A stretch of 64,000 nucleotides of DNA from HXMU1420-13 sp965249965. GTDB taxonomy: Bacteria; Bacteroidota; Rhodothermia; Balneolales; Balneolaceae. Of this stretch, positions 33,836-42,800 are shown piece after piece (positions within the stretch are counted from its first letter, which is position 1; each line of letters starts with the position of its first letter). A model generated the notes under the pieces. It saw only the letters and a list, made by a program, of their open reading frames with translations. It was not told where the DNA came from and made no database searches. The position numbers and the translations under genes were made by a program. The DNA is taken from positions 1,302,001-1,366,000 of the forward strand of contig OZ252262.1 in the NCBI GenBank assembly GCA_965249965.1, given 5' to 3'.

Positions 33836-34305
33836 GAATAGGTTATGGTTTCGATACACATAAATTGGTTAGGGGCAGAAAGTTAATCCTTGGAGGTGTT
33901 GAGATTCCATTTGAGCTAGGATTATTAGGTCATTCGGATGCTGATGTTTTACTCCACGCAATAACGGATGCATTATTAGGCGCAGTAGCACTTGGTGATA
34001 TTGGGCAGCATTTCCCCGATAATGATCCTGAGTTTAAAGATGCTGATAGTCGTAAGCTTTTAATTCATTGCTACGAATTAGTAAAAAAAGAGGGTTTTGT
34101 AATTGGTAATCTCGATGCAACCGTGATTGCCGAGCGTCCAAAATTGATGCCATATATGGATCAAATTCGTAAAACCATTTCTGAAGATCTTAACCTGGAA
34201 ATGAATCAGGTTTCTGTAAAAGCAACAACCTCTGAAAAAATGGGTTTTATCGGGCGGGAAGAAGGTATAACAGCGTCAGCTGTTGCGTTGCTAATTAAGA
34301 GGTAA
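33832..34305 (+). CDS. ispF: 2-C-methyl-D-erythritol 2,4-cyclodiphosphate synthase
   Basis: Fifth step of the MEP pathway: CDP-ME 2-phosphate to MEcPP and CMP; a trimer with a Zn site between subunits. It has 157 aa. Zn ligands are Asp8 and His10 in 'GYGFDTHKL' with the later His in 'GLLGHSDADVLLHAITDALLGA' (in part). 'GDIGQHFPDNDPEFKDADS' and 'VKATTSEKMGFIGREEGI' are the remaining signatures. Translation is coupled to ispD. Confidence 0.97.
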   Translation: MRIGYGFDTHKLVRGRKLILGGVEIPFELGLLGHSDADVLLHAITDALLGAVALGDIGQHFPDNDPEFKDADSRKLLIHCYELVKKEGFVIGNLDATVIAERPKLMPYMDQIRKTISEDLNLEMNQVSVKATTSEKMGFIGREEGITASAVALLIKR

Positions 34306-34306
34306 G

Positions 34307-34948
34307 ATGGTAGATCAGGTAATTCAATCTGTTGTTGATTGGGTGGCAATGGTTGGCCCCATGGGAGTGTATCTAGTATTTACATTAATAGCTTATGCTG
34401 AGAATATTCTGCCACCAGTTCCTGGAGATGTACTTGTAGCATTTAGTGGGTACCTGGCAGCTGAAGGATTGGTCGGTTTATTTCCTATCTGGATTCTGAC
34501 CGTTTTAGCATCCGTTATTGGTTTCATGAACATGTACTGGATTGGGCAAAAATTAGAGACGCAAATCTCAGCAAATCGCCATGATCACATTTTTTTAAAG
34601 TTTATTAACTATAAATATTTCAGAAAAGGTCGGGTTTGGATGAGTAAATATGGTCAATGGGTGATCATTTCTAATCGATTTTTAGCAGGTACTCGTTCGG
34701 TAATTTCGCTCACAGCTGGAATGTCCCGCTTAAAGATATTACCAACTATAGTCAGTTCTCTAATTAGTTCAATGCTTTGGAATGCCCTCTTAATAGGTGC
34801 TGGATGGCTTGTAAAGGAGAACTGGAAAATAATTGGAGAATACCTTTCAGCATATGGAAAGGTGATATTGGTTGGTATCACAGTAGCAATTTTAGCTCGA
34901 TATTTATGGGTGAAATGGCATCGTAAAAAACCTCAGGAAAAAAGTTAA
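34307..34948 (+). CDS. DedA/SNARE-associated family membrane protein
   Basis: 213 aa with four or five hydrophobic helices. Motifs: 'AYAENILPPVPGDVLVAFSG' near residue 30 with the conserved acidic Glu/Pro, and 'ISNRFLAGTRSVISLTAGMSRL' (in part) near residue 120, the Arg-containing 'F.pG.R....aG' block. DedA proteins act in membrane lipid transport and homeostasis (flippase-like roles for undecaprenyl phosphate or PE are known for relatives). The start is one base after the ispF stop, so it is last in the queA operon. No hairpin terminator is evident downstream. Confidence 0.9.
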   Translation: MVDQVIQSVVDWVAMVGPMGVYLVFTLIAYAENILPPVPGDVLVAFSGYLAAEGLVGLFPIWILTVLASVIGFMNMYWIGQKLETQISANRHDHIFLKFINYKYFRKGRVWMSKYGQWVIISNRFLAGTRSVISLTAGMSRLKILPTIVSSLISSMLWNALLIGAGWLVKENWKIIGEYLSAYGKVILVGITVAILARYLWVKWHRKKPQEKS

Positions 34949-34978
34949 CAGATTTAGAATTTTTTGTACTCTCAGATG

Positions 34979-35007
34979 TTGACAATTTTTGATGGGATGG
35001 GTATTTT
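34979..35007 (+). promoter_or_regulatory. Sigma70-type promoter of the tRNA-tuf operon
   Basis: TTGACA at 34979-34984 and TATTTT at 35002-35007 are separated by 17 bases, ending 18 bases before the first tRNA. The -35 is a perfect match and the -10 matches four of six. It is the only convincing consensus promoter seen in the window. Confidence 0.65.
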
Positions 35008-35025
35008 TTAAGTCTTTCGCAAAAA

Positions 35026-35098
35026 GCCAGTGTAGCTCAGTTGGTAGAGCAACGGTTTTGTAAACCGTCGGTCATCGGTTCGAATCCGGTCACTGGCT
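35026..35098 (+). tRNA. tRNA-Thr (anticodon UGU)
   Basis: 73 nt. Acceptor GCCAGTG pairs with CACTGGC, the anticodon stem ACGGT/ACCGT encloses TTTGTAA, anticodon TGT at 35059-35061. T-loop GGTTCGAATCC is present. CCA is not encoded. First of four tandem tRNAs. Confidence 0.96.
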
Positions 35099-35111
35099 CG
35101 ACTTGTGGAAA

Positions 35112-35194
35112 GGGGAGATACCAAAGCGGCCAACTGGGGCAGACTGTAAATCTGTTGTCTTACGACTTCGTAGGTTCGAATCCTGCTCTCCCCA
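35112..35194 (+). tRNA. tRNA-Tyr (anticodon GUA)
   Basis: About 83 nt with a long variable arm, as expected for bacterial tRNA-Tyr. Acceptor GGGGAGA pairs with TCTCCCC, anticodon loop CTGTAAA, anticodon GTA at 35146-35148, discriminator A. Confidence 0.96.
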
Positions 35195-35202
35195 CAAACT
35201 AA

Positions 35203-35275
35203 GCGAGCGTAACTCAATTGGTAGAGTGTCAGCCTTCCAAGCTGAATGTTGCCGGTTCGATCCCGGTCGCTCGCT
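35203..35275 (+). tRNA. tRNA-Gly (anticodon UCC)
   Basis: 73 nt. Acceptor GCGAGCG pairs with CGCTCGC, anticodon stem TCAGC/GCTGA, loop CTTCCAA, anticodon TCC at 35236-35238, discriminator T. Confidence 0.96.
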
Positions 35276-35282
35276 CAACCAA

Positions 35283-35354
<72 letters not shown>

Positions 35355-35401
35355 CTGCGGTACGAATTTATAAACTTTACTTTTAACATACATTTTAAAC
35401 A

Positions 35402-36589
35402 ATGGCAAAAGAGACCTTTCAACGCACCAAGCCCCACGTGAATGTGGGAACCATTGGTCACGTAGATCACGGAAAGACTACTTTAACAGCAGCGATTACC
35501 ACCGTTATGGCGAAGACCTGGGGTGGAGAAGCTCAAGCGTTTGATCAGATTGACAACGCCCCGGAAGAGCGCGAGCGTGGAATTACCATCGCTACGGCGC
35601 ACGTAGAGTATGAGTCAGAGACTCGCCACTACGCGCACGTAGATTGTCCTGGTCACGCCGATTATGTGAAGAACATGGTAACGGGAGCCGCGCAAATGGA
35701 TGGCGCGATTGTAGTAGTAGCCGCCACGGATGGTCCTATGCCGCAAACGCGCGAGCATATCCTGCTTGCTCGTCAGGTTGGAGTACCTCAGATTGTGGTA
35801 TTTATGAATAAGGTAGACCTGGTAGACGACGAGGAGTTGCTAGAGTTGGTAGAACTGGAAGTGCGCGAGTTGTTGTCGATGTATGAGTTTGATGGCGACA
35901 ATATTCCTGTGGTTCAAGGTTCTGCTCTTGGCGCTCTGAACGGGGAAGCGCAGTGGGAAGAGAAAATAGTTGAGCTGATCGCCGCTGTGGATGAGACGAT
36001 CCCAACGCCAGAGCGTGATGTAGACAAGCCGTTCCTAATGCCGGTGGAGGATGTATTCTCTATCACGGGTCGTGGAACTGTGGCTACAGGCCGTATCGAG
36101 CGTGGTGTGATCAAGATCAATGAGGAAGTGGAGATTGTTGGAATCATCGAAGAGCCAATGAAGAGTGTGGTAACAGGCATTGAGATGTTTCGCCGGTTGC
36201 TTGATCAGGGCGAGGCGGGTGATAACGCGGGTATTTTGCTGCGTGGTATTGCCAAAGAAGACATCCAGCGTGGGATGGTACTATGTAAGCCGGGCTCGAT
36301 TACTCCACATAAGAAATTTGAGTGCGAAGTGTACGTGCTGAGCAAAGACGAAGGCGGGCGACACACCCCGTTCTTCAAAGGCTACCGCCCGCAGTTCTAT
36401 TTCCGTACCACGGATGTGACGGGAGCCTGTGAGCTGCCAAGTGGAGTGGAGATGGTAATGCCAGGGGACAACGTGAAGTTGGATGTGGAACTCATTCAGC
36501 CGGTAGCGATGGAAGAAGGGCTACGATTTGCGATCCGCGAGGGTGGACGTACCGTAGGTGCTGGCGTGGTAACTAAAATCTTAGATTAG
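35402..36589 (+). CDS. tuf: Elongation factor Tu
   Basis: The GTPase that delivers aminoacyl-tRNA to the ribosome; 395 aa. G1 'GHVDHGKTTLT', switch I 'ERERGITIATAHVEYE', G3 'DCPGHADYVKNMVTGAAQMDG' (in parts), G4 'NKVDL' and G5 'GSALGAL' are visible. Domain II has 'FSITGRGTVATGRIERG', domain III 'GGRHTPFFKGYRPQFYFRTTDVTG' (in parts). It is placed as in the E. coli thrU-tyrU-glyT-thrT-tufB cluster. Its base composition stands out: sampled 60-base lines are about 55-58% G+C, against 38% in a sampled rpoC line, with frequent GCG, CGC and CGT codons. This is either strong codon selection or an outside origin. Confidence 0.98.
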   Translation: MAKETFQRTKPHVNVGTIGHVDHGKTTLTAAITTVMAKTWGGEAQAFDQIDNAPEERERGITIATAHVEYESETRHYAHVDCPGHADYVKNMVTGAAQMDGAIVVVAATDGPMPQTREHILLARQVGVPQIVVFMNKVDLVDDEELLELVELEVRELLSMYEFDGDNIPVVQGSALGALNGEAQWEEKIVELIAAVDETIPTPERDVDKPFLMPVEDVFSITGRGTVATGRIERGVIKINEEVEIVGIIEEPMKSVVTGIEMFRRLLDQGEAGDNAGILLRGIAKEDIQRGMVLCKPGSITPHKKFECEVYVLSKDEGGRHTPFFKGYRPQFYFRTTDVTGACELPSGVEMVMPGDNVKLDVELIQPVAMEEGLRFAIREGGRTVGAGVVTKILD

Positions 36590-36620
36590 TCTAAGATCAA
36601 ACAAGCGTTTATTTGCATAT

Positions 36621-36647
36621 AGAGTAGGTAGCATTGCTGCCTACTCT
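36621..36647 (+). terminator. Long hairpin between tuf and tRNA-Trp: leaky terminator or RNA-processing site
   Basis: A 12-bp stem with one G-U pair, AGAGTAGGTAGC (36621-36632) with GCTGCCTACTCT (36636-36647), and a 3-base loop. What follows is TGTGTGTATAA, not a T-run, so termination should be weak. It may protect the tuf mRNA end or serve RNase cleavage that frees tRNA-Trp. Confidence 0.55.
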
Positions 36648-36658
36648 TGTGTGTATAA

Positions 36659-36731
36659 ACGGGCGTAGCTCAGTTGGTAGAGCACTGGTCTCCAAAACCA
36701 GGTGTCGGGAGTTCGAGTCTCTCCGCCCGTG
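36659..36731 (+). tRNA. tRNA-Trp (anticodon CCA)
   Basis: 73 nt. Acceptor ACGGGCG pairs with CGCCCGT, anticodon stem CTGGT/ACCAG, loop CTCCAAA, anticodon CCA at 36692-36694, and discriminator G as usual for tRNA-Trp. It sits between tuf and secE, a common bacterial order. Confidence 0.97.
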
Positions 36732-36747
36732 CAAACAAAAATTGAAT

Positions 36748-36930
36748 ATGGAAAAGCTTACTAATTTTTTCGAGAGCGTGGTTGCTGAATTCAAGAAAGT
36801 CAGTTGGCCAACACAACAAGAGTTGATTGATAACACCATCATTGTGGTTGTGTTCTCGATTATACTGTCTGCATTTATATTTGGCGTAGACCAAGTATAT
36901 AGCACGGTACTCGAAGCTATTTATAAATAA
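36748..36930 (+). CDS. secE: Preprotein translocase subunit SecE
   Basis: 60 aa, the short single-helix form of SecE that clamps SecY in the translocon. 'FFESVVAEFKKVSWPTQQEL' is the amphipathic cytoplasmic helix with the conserved 'KKVSWPT' motif, followed by one membrane span 'IIVVVFSIILSAFIFGV'. A longer open frame begins at 36634, but its first 38 codons read through tRNA-Trp, so the ATG at 36748 is the start. The stop overlaps the nusG ATG (TAATG). Confidence 0.96.
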   Translation: MEKLTNFFESVVAEFKKVSWPTQQELIDNTIIVVVFSIILSAFIFGVDQVYSTVLEAIYK

Positions 36931-37487
36931 TGAGTAAAGAATTAGAACATGGTTGGTATGTAGTACGCTGCTTTTCCAGCCATGAGAAAAAAGTAAAAGA
37001 ATTCCTCGATAGAGAAATCGAGGAGCAAGATCTCGGCGATAAAATTCTGGATGTTTTGGTTCCAACCGAAACAGTTGTAGAAATTCGTGGAGGTAAAAAA
37101 CGTACGAGGGAGAAAAATTTCTTCCCAGGGTATATTTTACTTAATACTCATTATGATGAAGAGGTTAATAACCTTATACAAAGTGCACCATCTTGCCTTG
37201 GTTTCCTAAAAGTAGGAAAAGAGCAATTAGTGCCAACGCCACTTAAAAAGCACGAAGTCAAACGCATCATTGGAAGAGTGCAGGAAGCTGGCGATGAAAT
37301 CCGGAATGTTGATATACCTTACACCGAAGGCGACCTTGTGAAAGTGATTTCAGGTCCGTTTAAAGACTTCGATGGAACGGTACAAGAAGTGAACGCTGAC
37401 AAACTAAAGCTACGTGTTTTGGTAAGTATTTTTGGGCGTAGAACTCCGGTAGAGGTGGATGTCAACCAAGTTGAACCCACTGCATAA
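36930..37487 (+). CDS. nusG: Transcription termination/antitermination factor NusG
   Basis: 185 aa; binds RNA polymerase and links it to Rho and the ribosome. N-terminal NGN domain with 'GWYVVRCFSSHEKKVKEFL', 'KNFFPGYILLN' and 'GFLKVG'; C-terminal KOW domain with 'EGDLVKVISGPFKDFDGTVQEV' (in parts) near residue 130. Translation is coupled to secE. Next is rplK after 78 bases. Confidence 0.97.
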   Translation: MSKELEHGWYVVRCFSSHEKKVKEFLDREIEEQDLGDKILDVLVPTETVVEIRGGKKRTREKNFFPGYILLNTHYDEEVNNLIQSAPSCLGFLKVGKEQLVPTPLKKHEVKRIIGRVQEAGDEIRNVDIPYTEGDLVKVISGPFKDFDGTVQEVNADKLKLRVLVSIFGRRTPVEVDVNQVEPTA

Positions 37488-37493
37488 AAGAAC

Positions 37494-37511
37494 CTAGTTG
37501 ATGCAAACTAG
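37494..37511 (+). promoter_or_regulatory. Small hairpin in the nusG-rplK gap
   Basis: CTAGTT (37494-37499) pairs with AACTAG (37506-37511) around a 6-base loop, 54 bases before rplK. The L11 operon leader is the place where L1 autoregulates translation in E. coli; whether this hairpin serves that role is open. Confidence 0.25.
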
Positions 37512-37565
37512 CTATTACGCGATAAAAACTGAAGTTATAAAACAACAATAGGATCCTGAGAATTA

Positions 37566-37997
37566 ATGGCTAAAAAAGTTGAAAGAATCCTGAAACTCCA
37601 AATTGTGGGTGGTCAGGCTAATCCCGCACCTCCTGTAGGTCCGGCGTTAGGCCAGGCTGGTATCAATATTATGGAGTTCTGTAAAGCCTTTAATGCTAAG
37701 ACTCAGGAAAAGACCGGAACTGTAATTCCTGTGGAAATTACGGTGTATGCGGATAAGTCTTTTACATTTAAGACTAAAACACCGCCAGCGCCAGTACTTC
37801 TGAAGCAAGCAGCGAAAATCAAATCCGGTTCGGGTGAACCAAATCGAGCGAAAGTTGGAACGGTAACCTGGAGCCAGTGCAAAGATATTGCGCAGGAAAA
37901 AATGGAGGACTTAAACGCGTTCGACATTGAAGCTGCTGCAGAAATGATTGCCGGTACGGCTCGTAGTATGGGTCTTAGAGTAAATCGCGACAAGTAA
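37566..37997 (+). CDS. rplK: 50S ribosomal protein L11
   Basis: 143 aa, part of the GTPase-associated stalk base; needed for RelA stringent response. 'LKLQIVGGQANPAPPVGPALGQAGINIMEF' (in parts) at the N-terminus, 'FKTKTPPAPVLLKQAA' near residue 70 and the C-terminal 'AAAEMIAGTARSMGLRV' are diagnostic. First of rplK-rplA-rplJ-rplL. Confidence 0.98.
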   Translation: MAKKVERILKLQIVGGQANPAPPVGPALGQAGINIMEFCKAFNAKTQEKTGTVIPVEITVYADKSFTFKTKTPPAPVLLKQAAKIKSGSGEPNRAKVGTVTWSQCKDIAQEKMEDLNAFDIEAAAEMIAGTARSMGLRVNRDK

Positions 37998-38011
37998 AGG
38001 AAATTATACCT

Positions 38012-38713
38012 ATGGCGAAAAAAGGAAAGAAATATCAAGCAGCTGTGGCTATGATTAATCCAGAAATGGAATACTCACTGGAAGAAGCTTGTGATCTTGT
38101 AAAGAAAACCTCAAATACTACTTTTGATGCATCTGTTGATGTGGATATCCGATTGGGTGTCGACCCTCGACATGCAGATCAGATGGTGCGTGGTACAGTA
38201 AGTTTACCGCACGGAACTGGAAAAGAAGTAAAGGTTTTAGCTCTTGTTAACGAGAGCAAACAAGCAGAAGCAACAGAAGCCGGAGCAGATCATGTAGGGC
38301 TTGATGATTACATTGCACAAATTGAAAGCGGATGGGCAGATATTGATGTTATTATTGCCACTCCGGATGTGATGGGAAAACTCGGTAAACTAGGACGTTT
38401 TCTAGGGCCCCGAGGATTAATGCCGAACCCAAAAAGTGGAACTGTTACCATGGATGTGGCAGCAGCTGTTAAACAAGTTAAAGCAGGGCAAATTGATTTC
38501 CGGGTTGACAAAGCCGGAATTTTGCACACTGCGATTGGAAAAGTAAGTTTTACTTCGTCCGACTTGAAAGAAAATGCGGAAGCATTTTTCCAAACAGTAA
38601 TGCGATTAAGGCCTGCATCCGCAAAAGGTATTTACGTTAAGAGCGTATATCTGAGTTCAACTATGGGACCGAGCATTCCTGTAAGCAGATCCGCAATAAC
38701 ATCCCTTAATTAG
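38012..38713 (+). CDS. rplA: 50S ribosomal protein L1
   Basis: 233 aa, the L1-stalk protein and often the translational repressor of its own operon. 'FDASVDVDIRLGVDPRHADQ', 'VRGTVSLPHGTGK', 'GKLGRFLGPRGLMPNPKSGTV' (in parts) and 'VYLSSTMGPSIPV' are family signatures. It is 14 bases after rplK. Its 3' end carries the ribosome-binding site TAGGAGG for rplJ. Confidence 0.98.
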   Translation: MAKKGKKYQAAVAMINPEMEYSLEEACDLVKKTSNTTFDASVDVDIRLGVDPRHADQMVRGTVSLPHGTGKEVKVLALVNESKQAEATEAGADHVGLDDYIAQIESGWADIDVIIATPDVMGKLGKLGRFLGPRGLMPNPKSGTVTMDVAAAVKQVKAGQIDFRVDKAGILHTAIGKVSFTSSDLKENAEAFFQTVMRLRPASAKGIYVKSVYLSSTMGPSIPVSRSAITSLN

Positions 38714-38727
38714 GAGGAATTGAAATT

Positions 38728-39249
38728 ATGCCTACAGCAGAAAAGCGAGCAGTTTTAGACGAAATCACCGAGAATCTTAAGAATTCCAATGCTATTTACA
38801 TAGCAAACTATTCAGGAATGTCGGTTGACGAGGCTAATGCACTGCGAGGAGCGTTCCGTAAGGGAAATGTTTTCTTCAAAGTATATAAAAATAAATTGAT
38901 GAAGCTTGCTATGGAAGAGGTTGGGGGATATGATGATATCCTTTCATCGCTTACCGAGCAAAATGGCTTTGCATTTGTTGAAGAAGAATTATCTGCACCA
39001 GCAAAAGTACTTAAAGACTTTATCAAGGATAACAAAAAACCAGAATTCAAAGCTGCATTAGTAGATGGTGAATTTTATGGTGGAGATAAACTTGATGCGC
39101 TAGCAGCAATGAAGTCTAAGAATGAAATCATTGGAGATATTCTTGGCTTATTGATGGCTCCGATCACAAATGTGGTTGGTGCACTTAATGCGCAAGGTTC
39201 AAACATAGTTGGTGCTGTGAAGACCATCGCCGAAAAAGGCGAAAACTAA
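38728..39249 (+). CDS. rplJ: 50S ribosomal protein L10
   Basis: 173 aa; anchors L7/L12 dimers to the ribosome. 'IYIANYSGMSVDEANALRGAFR' (in parts) near residue 30, 'FKVYKNKLMKLAMEE', and a C-terminal helix ending 'IVGAVKTIAEKGEN'. The strong Shine-Dalgarno and 14-base spacing leave no room for a long L10 leader of the E. coli type. Confidence 0.97.
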   Translation: MPTAEKRAVLDEITENLKNSNAIYIANYSGMSVDEANALRGAFRKGNVFFKVYKNKLMKLAMEEVGGYDDILSSLTEQNGFAFVEEELSAPAKVLKDFIKDNKKPEFKAALVDGEFYGGDKLDALAAMKSKNEIIGDILGLLMAPITNVVGALNAQGSNIVGAVKTIAEKGEN

Positions 39250-39298
39250 CCCTTATTTAATCAAAGAAATTACTTACAAAACAACTGGAGATATAAAA

Positions 39299-39679
39299 AT
39301 GGCTGACGTTAAAGAATTAGCAGAACAGCTTGTTAATCTAACAATCAAAGAAGCAAACGAACTTGCAAAAGTTCTAGAAGAAGAATACGACATCAAGCCT
39401 GCAGCTGCAGCAGTTGCAGTTGCTGGTCCTGCCGGTGGTGGTGACGCTGGTGGAGCTGCTGAAGAGCAGACTGAATTTGATGTAGTTCTTACTTCTGCAG
39501 GCGCTAAGAAAATCGCTGTTATTAAAGAAGTTCGCGCAATTACTGGTCTTGGCTTGAAAGAAGCTAAAGAATTAGTAGACGGTGCGCCTAATGCAGTAAA
39601 AGAAGCAGCGTCTAAAGATGAAGCTGAAGAGATTAAGAACAAGCTTGAAGAAGCTGGAGCTACAGTAGAGCTCAAGTAA
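39299..39679 (+). CDS. rplL: 50S ribosomal protein L7/L12
   Basis: 126 aa stalk protein that recruits translation GTPases. N-terminal dimerisation helices ('LAEQLVNLTIKEANELAKVL'), an Ala/Gly-rich hinge at about residues 36-58, and the C-terminal domain 'EFDVVLTSAGAKKIAVIKEV', 'ITGLGLKEAKELVDGAP' and 'KLEEAGATVELK'. It lies 49 bases after rplJ and is followed by paired hairpins before rpoB. Confidence 0.98.
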   Translation: MADVKELAEQLVNLTIKEANELAKVLEEEYDIKPAAAAVAVAGPAGGGDAGGAAEEQTEFDVVLTSAGAKKIAVIKEVRAITGLGLKEAKELVDGAPNAVKEAASKDEAEEIKNKLEEAGATVELK

Positions 39680-39704
39680 TCTTTTCGTTAAGAAATCGCT
39701 GGAA

Positions 39705-39770
39705 GCCAATATCGTGAAAACGGTATTGGCTATTGGCGTCTATGTACCCTTGCCCTGAAACGGGCTTTTT
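39705..39770 (+). promoter_or_regulatory. Two hairpins in the rplL-rpoB gap, candidate attenuator/RNA-processing site
   Basis: First hairpin: GCCAATATCG (39705-39714) with CGGTATTGGC (39721-39730), 10 bp with one G-U pair and a 6-base loop. Second: GCCC (39752-39755) with GGGC (39762-39765) followed by TTTTT, a short intrinsic-terminator shape. E. coli has an attenuator and an RNase III site in the same gap, which lower rpoBC relative to rplJL. Confidence 0.6.
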
Positions 39771-39806
39771 CACCATTTACCCTTCAAACTAAAAGGAGAG
39801 GTCCTT

Positions 39807-42800
39807 TTGAGCCAGAAGATGCAAATCATTCCAAATACTTCGCGCCAATCATTTGGCCGCACAAAGCAAGTACTAGAGTACCCAGATTTTCTAGACATTC
39901 AATTAGAATCGTTTGAAAAATTTGTTCAACTCGATATTGCTCCAAACGAAAGAATAAATCAAGGATTGCAACGCATATTCCTTGAGAATTTCCCCATTCA
40001 AGATACTCGTGAAACACACATTCTTGAGTTTCTTTATTACAACGTGGATGTGCCTCGGTACACCATAAAAGAATGTCAAGATCGTGGGTTAACATATTCT
40101 GTTCCATTAAAAGCGAAACTTCGGTTGTCTTCTGTTGATGACAGCGACGAAGCCAGTGAAACAATCGAGCAAGAGGTGTTCTTGGGTGATTTGCCTTGGA
40201 TGACCGATCGAGGAACATTTATCATTAATGGAGCTGAGCGAGTTATCGTAAGTCAGCTTCACCGTTCTCCGGGCGTGTTCTTTGGCCAATCTGTACACCC
40301 TAATGGCACTCAACTTTATTCTGCACGAGTAATTCCGTTTAAAGGAAGCTGGATAGAATTTACAACAGATATTCGCGACGTATTATGGGCATATATCGAT
40401 CGTAAGAAGAAAATCCCTGCTACTACTCTATTGAGAGCACTTGGGTATTCTACCGATCTGGATCTTCTGAATCTTTTCGAATTATCTGAAGAAGCTAAAT
40501 TTGGAACCAAACCTACTTATCTGAAGAACCTTGTTGGAAAGCGCTTAGCTGAGAACATCGTTGTAGAAGAGATGGAAGAAGTGGTTGATGAAGAAACAGG
40601 TGAAGTTAGTGAAGCACTGAATCGAAAAATCATCTTTGAACGTGATCATGAATTAACAGAAGATGATTATGGCATGCTAAAAGACGCAGAGCTAAAAACG
40701 GTACTTGTTCAGAAAATTACTGAAGAAGAATCTTCTCGATCAGTAGTAATGAATACACTTCGAAAAGATCCAACCTATGACGAGACTTCGGCACTTGGTG
40801 AAGTTTACCAGCAAATTAGATCTGGTGAAATGCCTGATCCTGAGACATCAAGAGCCATTCTGGAACGATTATTCTTCAGTGATAAGAAATACGATCTTGG
40901 TGAAGTTGGTAGATACCGATTAAATAAGCGTCTGCATCAGGATAGAACAGACGTTCAGTATCTTACTAAAGAAGATATAGTCGCAATTATCACAGAGGTA
41001 ATTCGACTTAAGAATATGAAATCTCAGGTTGATGACATTGATCACCTGAGTAACAGACGTGTACGTACCGTAGGCGAGCAACTAGGTCAGCAATTTGCGA
41101 TTGGTCTTGCTCGTATGGCGCGCACAATTAAAGAAAGAATGAACTCTCGGGATGCCGAGCAGCTTACACCTCAAGATTTGGTAAATGCTCGTACTATCTC
41201 TAGTGTAATTAACACATTCTTTGGAACCAATCAGCTTTCTCAGTTTATGGATCAAACAAATCCATTAGCTGAATTGACCCATAAAAGACGTATGTCTGCA
41301 CTTGGGCCTGGTGGATTAACACGAGAGCGAGCTGGTTTTGAGGTACGTGATGTTCACTACACTCACTACGGCCGTCTTTGCCCAATTGAAACGCCGGAAG
41401 GACCAAACATTGGTTTGATTTCTTCTTTATGTGTACATGCTAAGGTGAATGACTTTGGATTTATTGAAACACCATATCGTAAAGTAAAAGAAGGGAAAGT
41501 TTCTAATAATGTTGATTATCTAGCTGCAGAACAGGAAGATGAGACTGTAATTGCGCAAGCGAACGCCGAGCTTGATGAGAAAAACTTATTTAAAAATGAG
41601 ACCGTTTTCTCGCGAATGCGTGAAGGTAATTATTCGCAAGCTCGCATCGATGAAATCGAATACATGGATGTTGCTACAAATCAGATTACATCTTTAGCTG
41701 CAGCATTAATTCCATTTATTGAACATGATGATGCAAACCGTGCATTGATGGGATCAAACATGCAGCGCCAAGCGGTTCCATTATTAAGACCGGAAGCTCC
41801 GGTTGTTGGAACGGGTCTTGAGCATCGTGCAGCACGGGACTCGAGAGCGATTATTACCGCAGAAGCAAATGGAAAAGTTGTATACGTTAGTGCAACGGAA
41901 GTGCGAGTGCAGTACGAGAGAACAGAATTGCAACAGCATTGCTATTTCGACGGTGGAATTAAATCATACAAACTTGAAAAATTCACTAGAACTAACCAGG
42001 ATACTGCTACAAATCAGCGTCCAATTGTGAAGGTTGGTGATAAGGTGAAGAAAGGTCAGGCTATTGTAGATGGATGCTCTACCGACGGCGGTGAACTGGC
42101 ATTAGGTCGTAACCTATTAGTGGCATTTATGCCTTGGAGAGGATACAACTTTGAGGATGCGATTGTAATTAGTGAGCGCATTGTACAGGAAGATATTTAT
42201 ACCTCAATCCACATTACTGAGTTCGAACAACAGGTTCGAGATACCAAGCGCGGTGAAGAAGAACTGACACGCGAGATCCCGAACGTGAGTGAGGAAGCCA
42301 CGCGTAATCTGAACGAAAGAGGGATGATTCGCGTAGGTGCAAAAATTGGACCTGGTGATATTTTAGTAGGTAAGATTACACCTAAAGGTGAAACGGATCC
42401 TACTCCTGAAGAGAAACTATTACGTGCAATTTTTGGTGATAAAGCCGGTGATGTAAAAGATGCATCTCTGAAAACACCTCCTGGTGTATCAGGAACGGTA
42501 ATAAACACCAAGCTTTTCAGTAGAAAAAGAGATGAGCTTGTCTCTAGAAAAGAAGAGAAAAAGCGTGTTGAACAAGAACATGAGCGTCATGCACAGTTAC
42601 TTGCTGATCTAAACCAGCAATGGGCAGACAAAATGTACTCTCTACTTCGTGATAAAACATCTCCTGGTGTTAAAAACTACAGCGGTGTAGAATTAATCCC
42701 GAAAGGCGAGAAGTACAAGAAATCAGTGTTCGAAGAAATCGATCCAGTAAACATCAACGAAAACATTGATTGGGCAACTGATCAGGAGTTGGTGAAGCAT

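Noticed and set aside
36609..37065. Minus-strand frames of 98 and 131 codons over tRNA-Trp, secE and nusG
   Set aside because: Antisense to clear genes and partly read through the tRNA; no start context or family motifs.
39274..39675. 133-codon Ser/Ala-rich antisense frame across rplL
   Set aside because: Produced by the Ala/Glu/Lys codon bias of L7/L12 read backwards; no recognisable protein.
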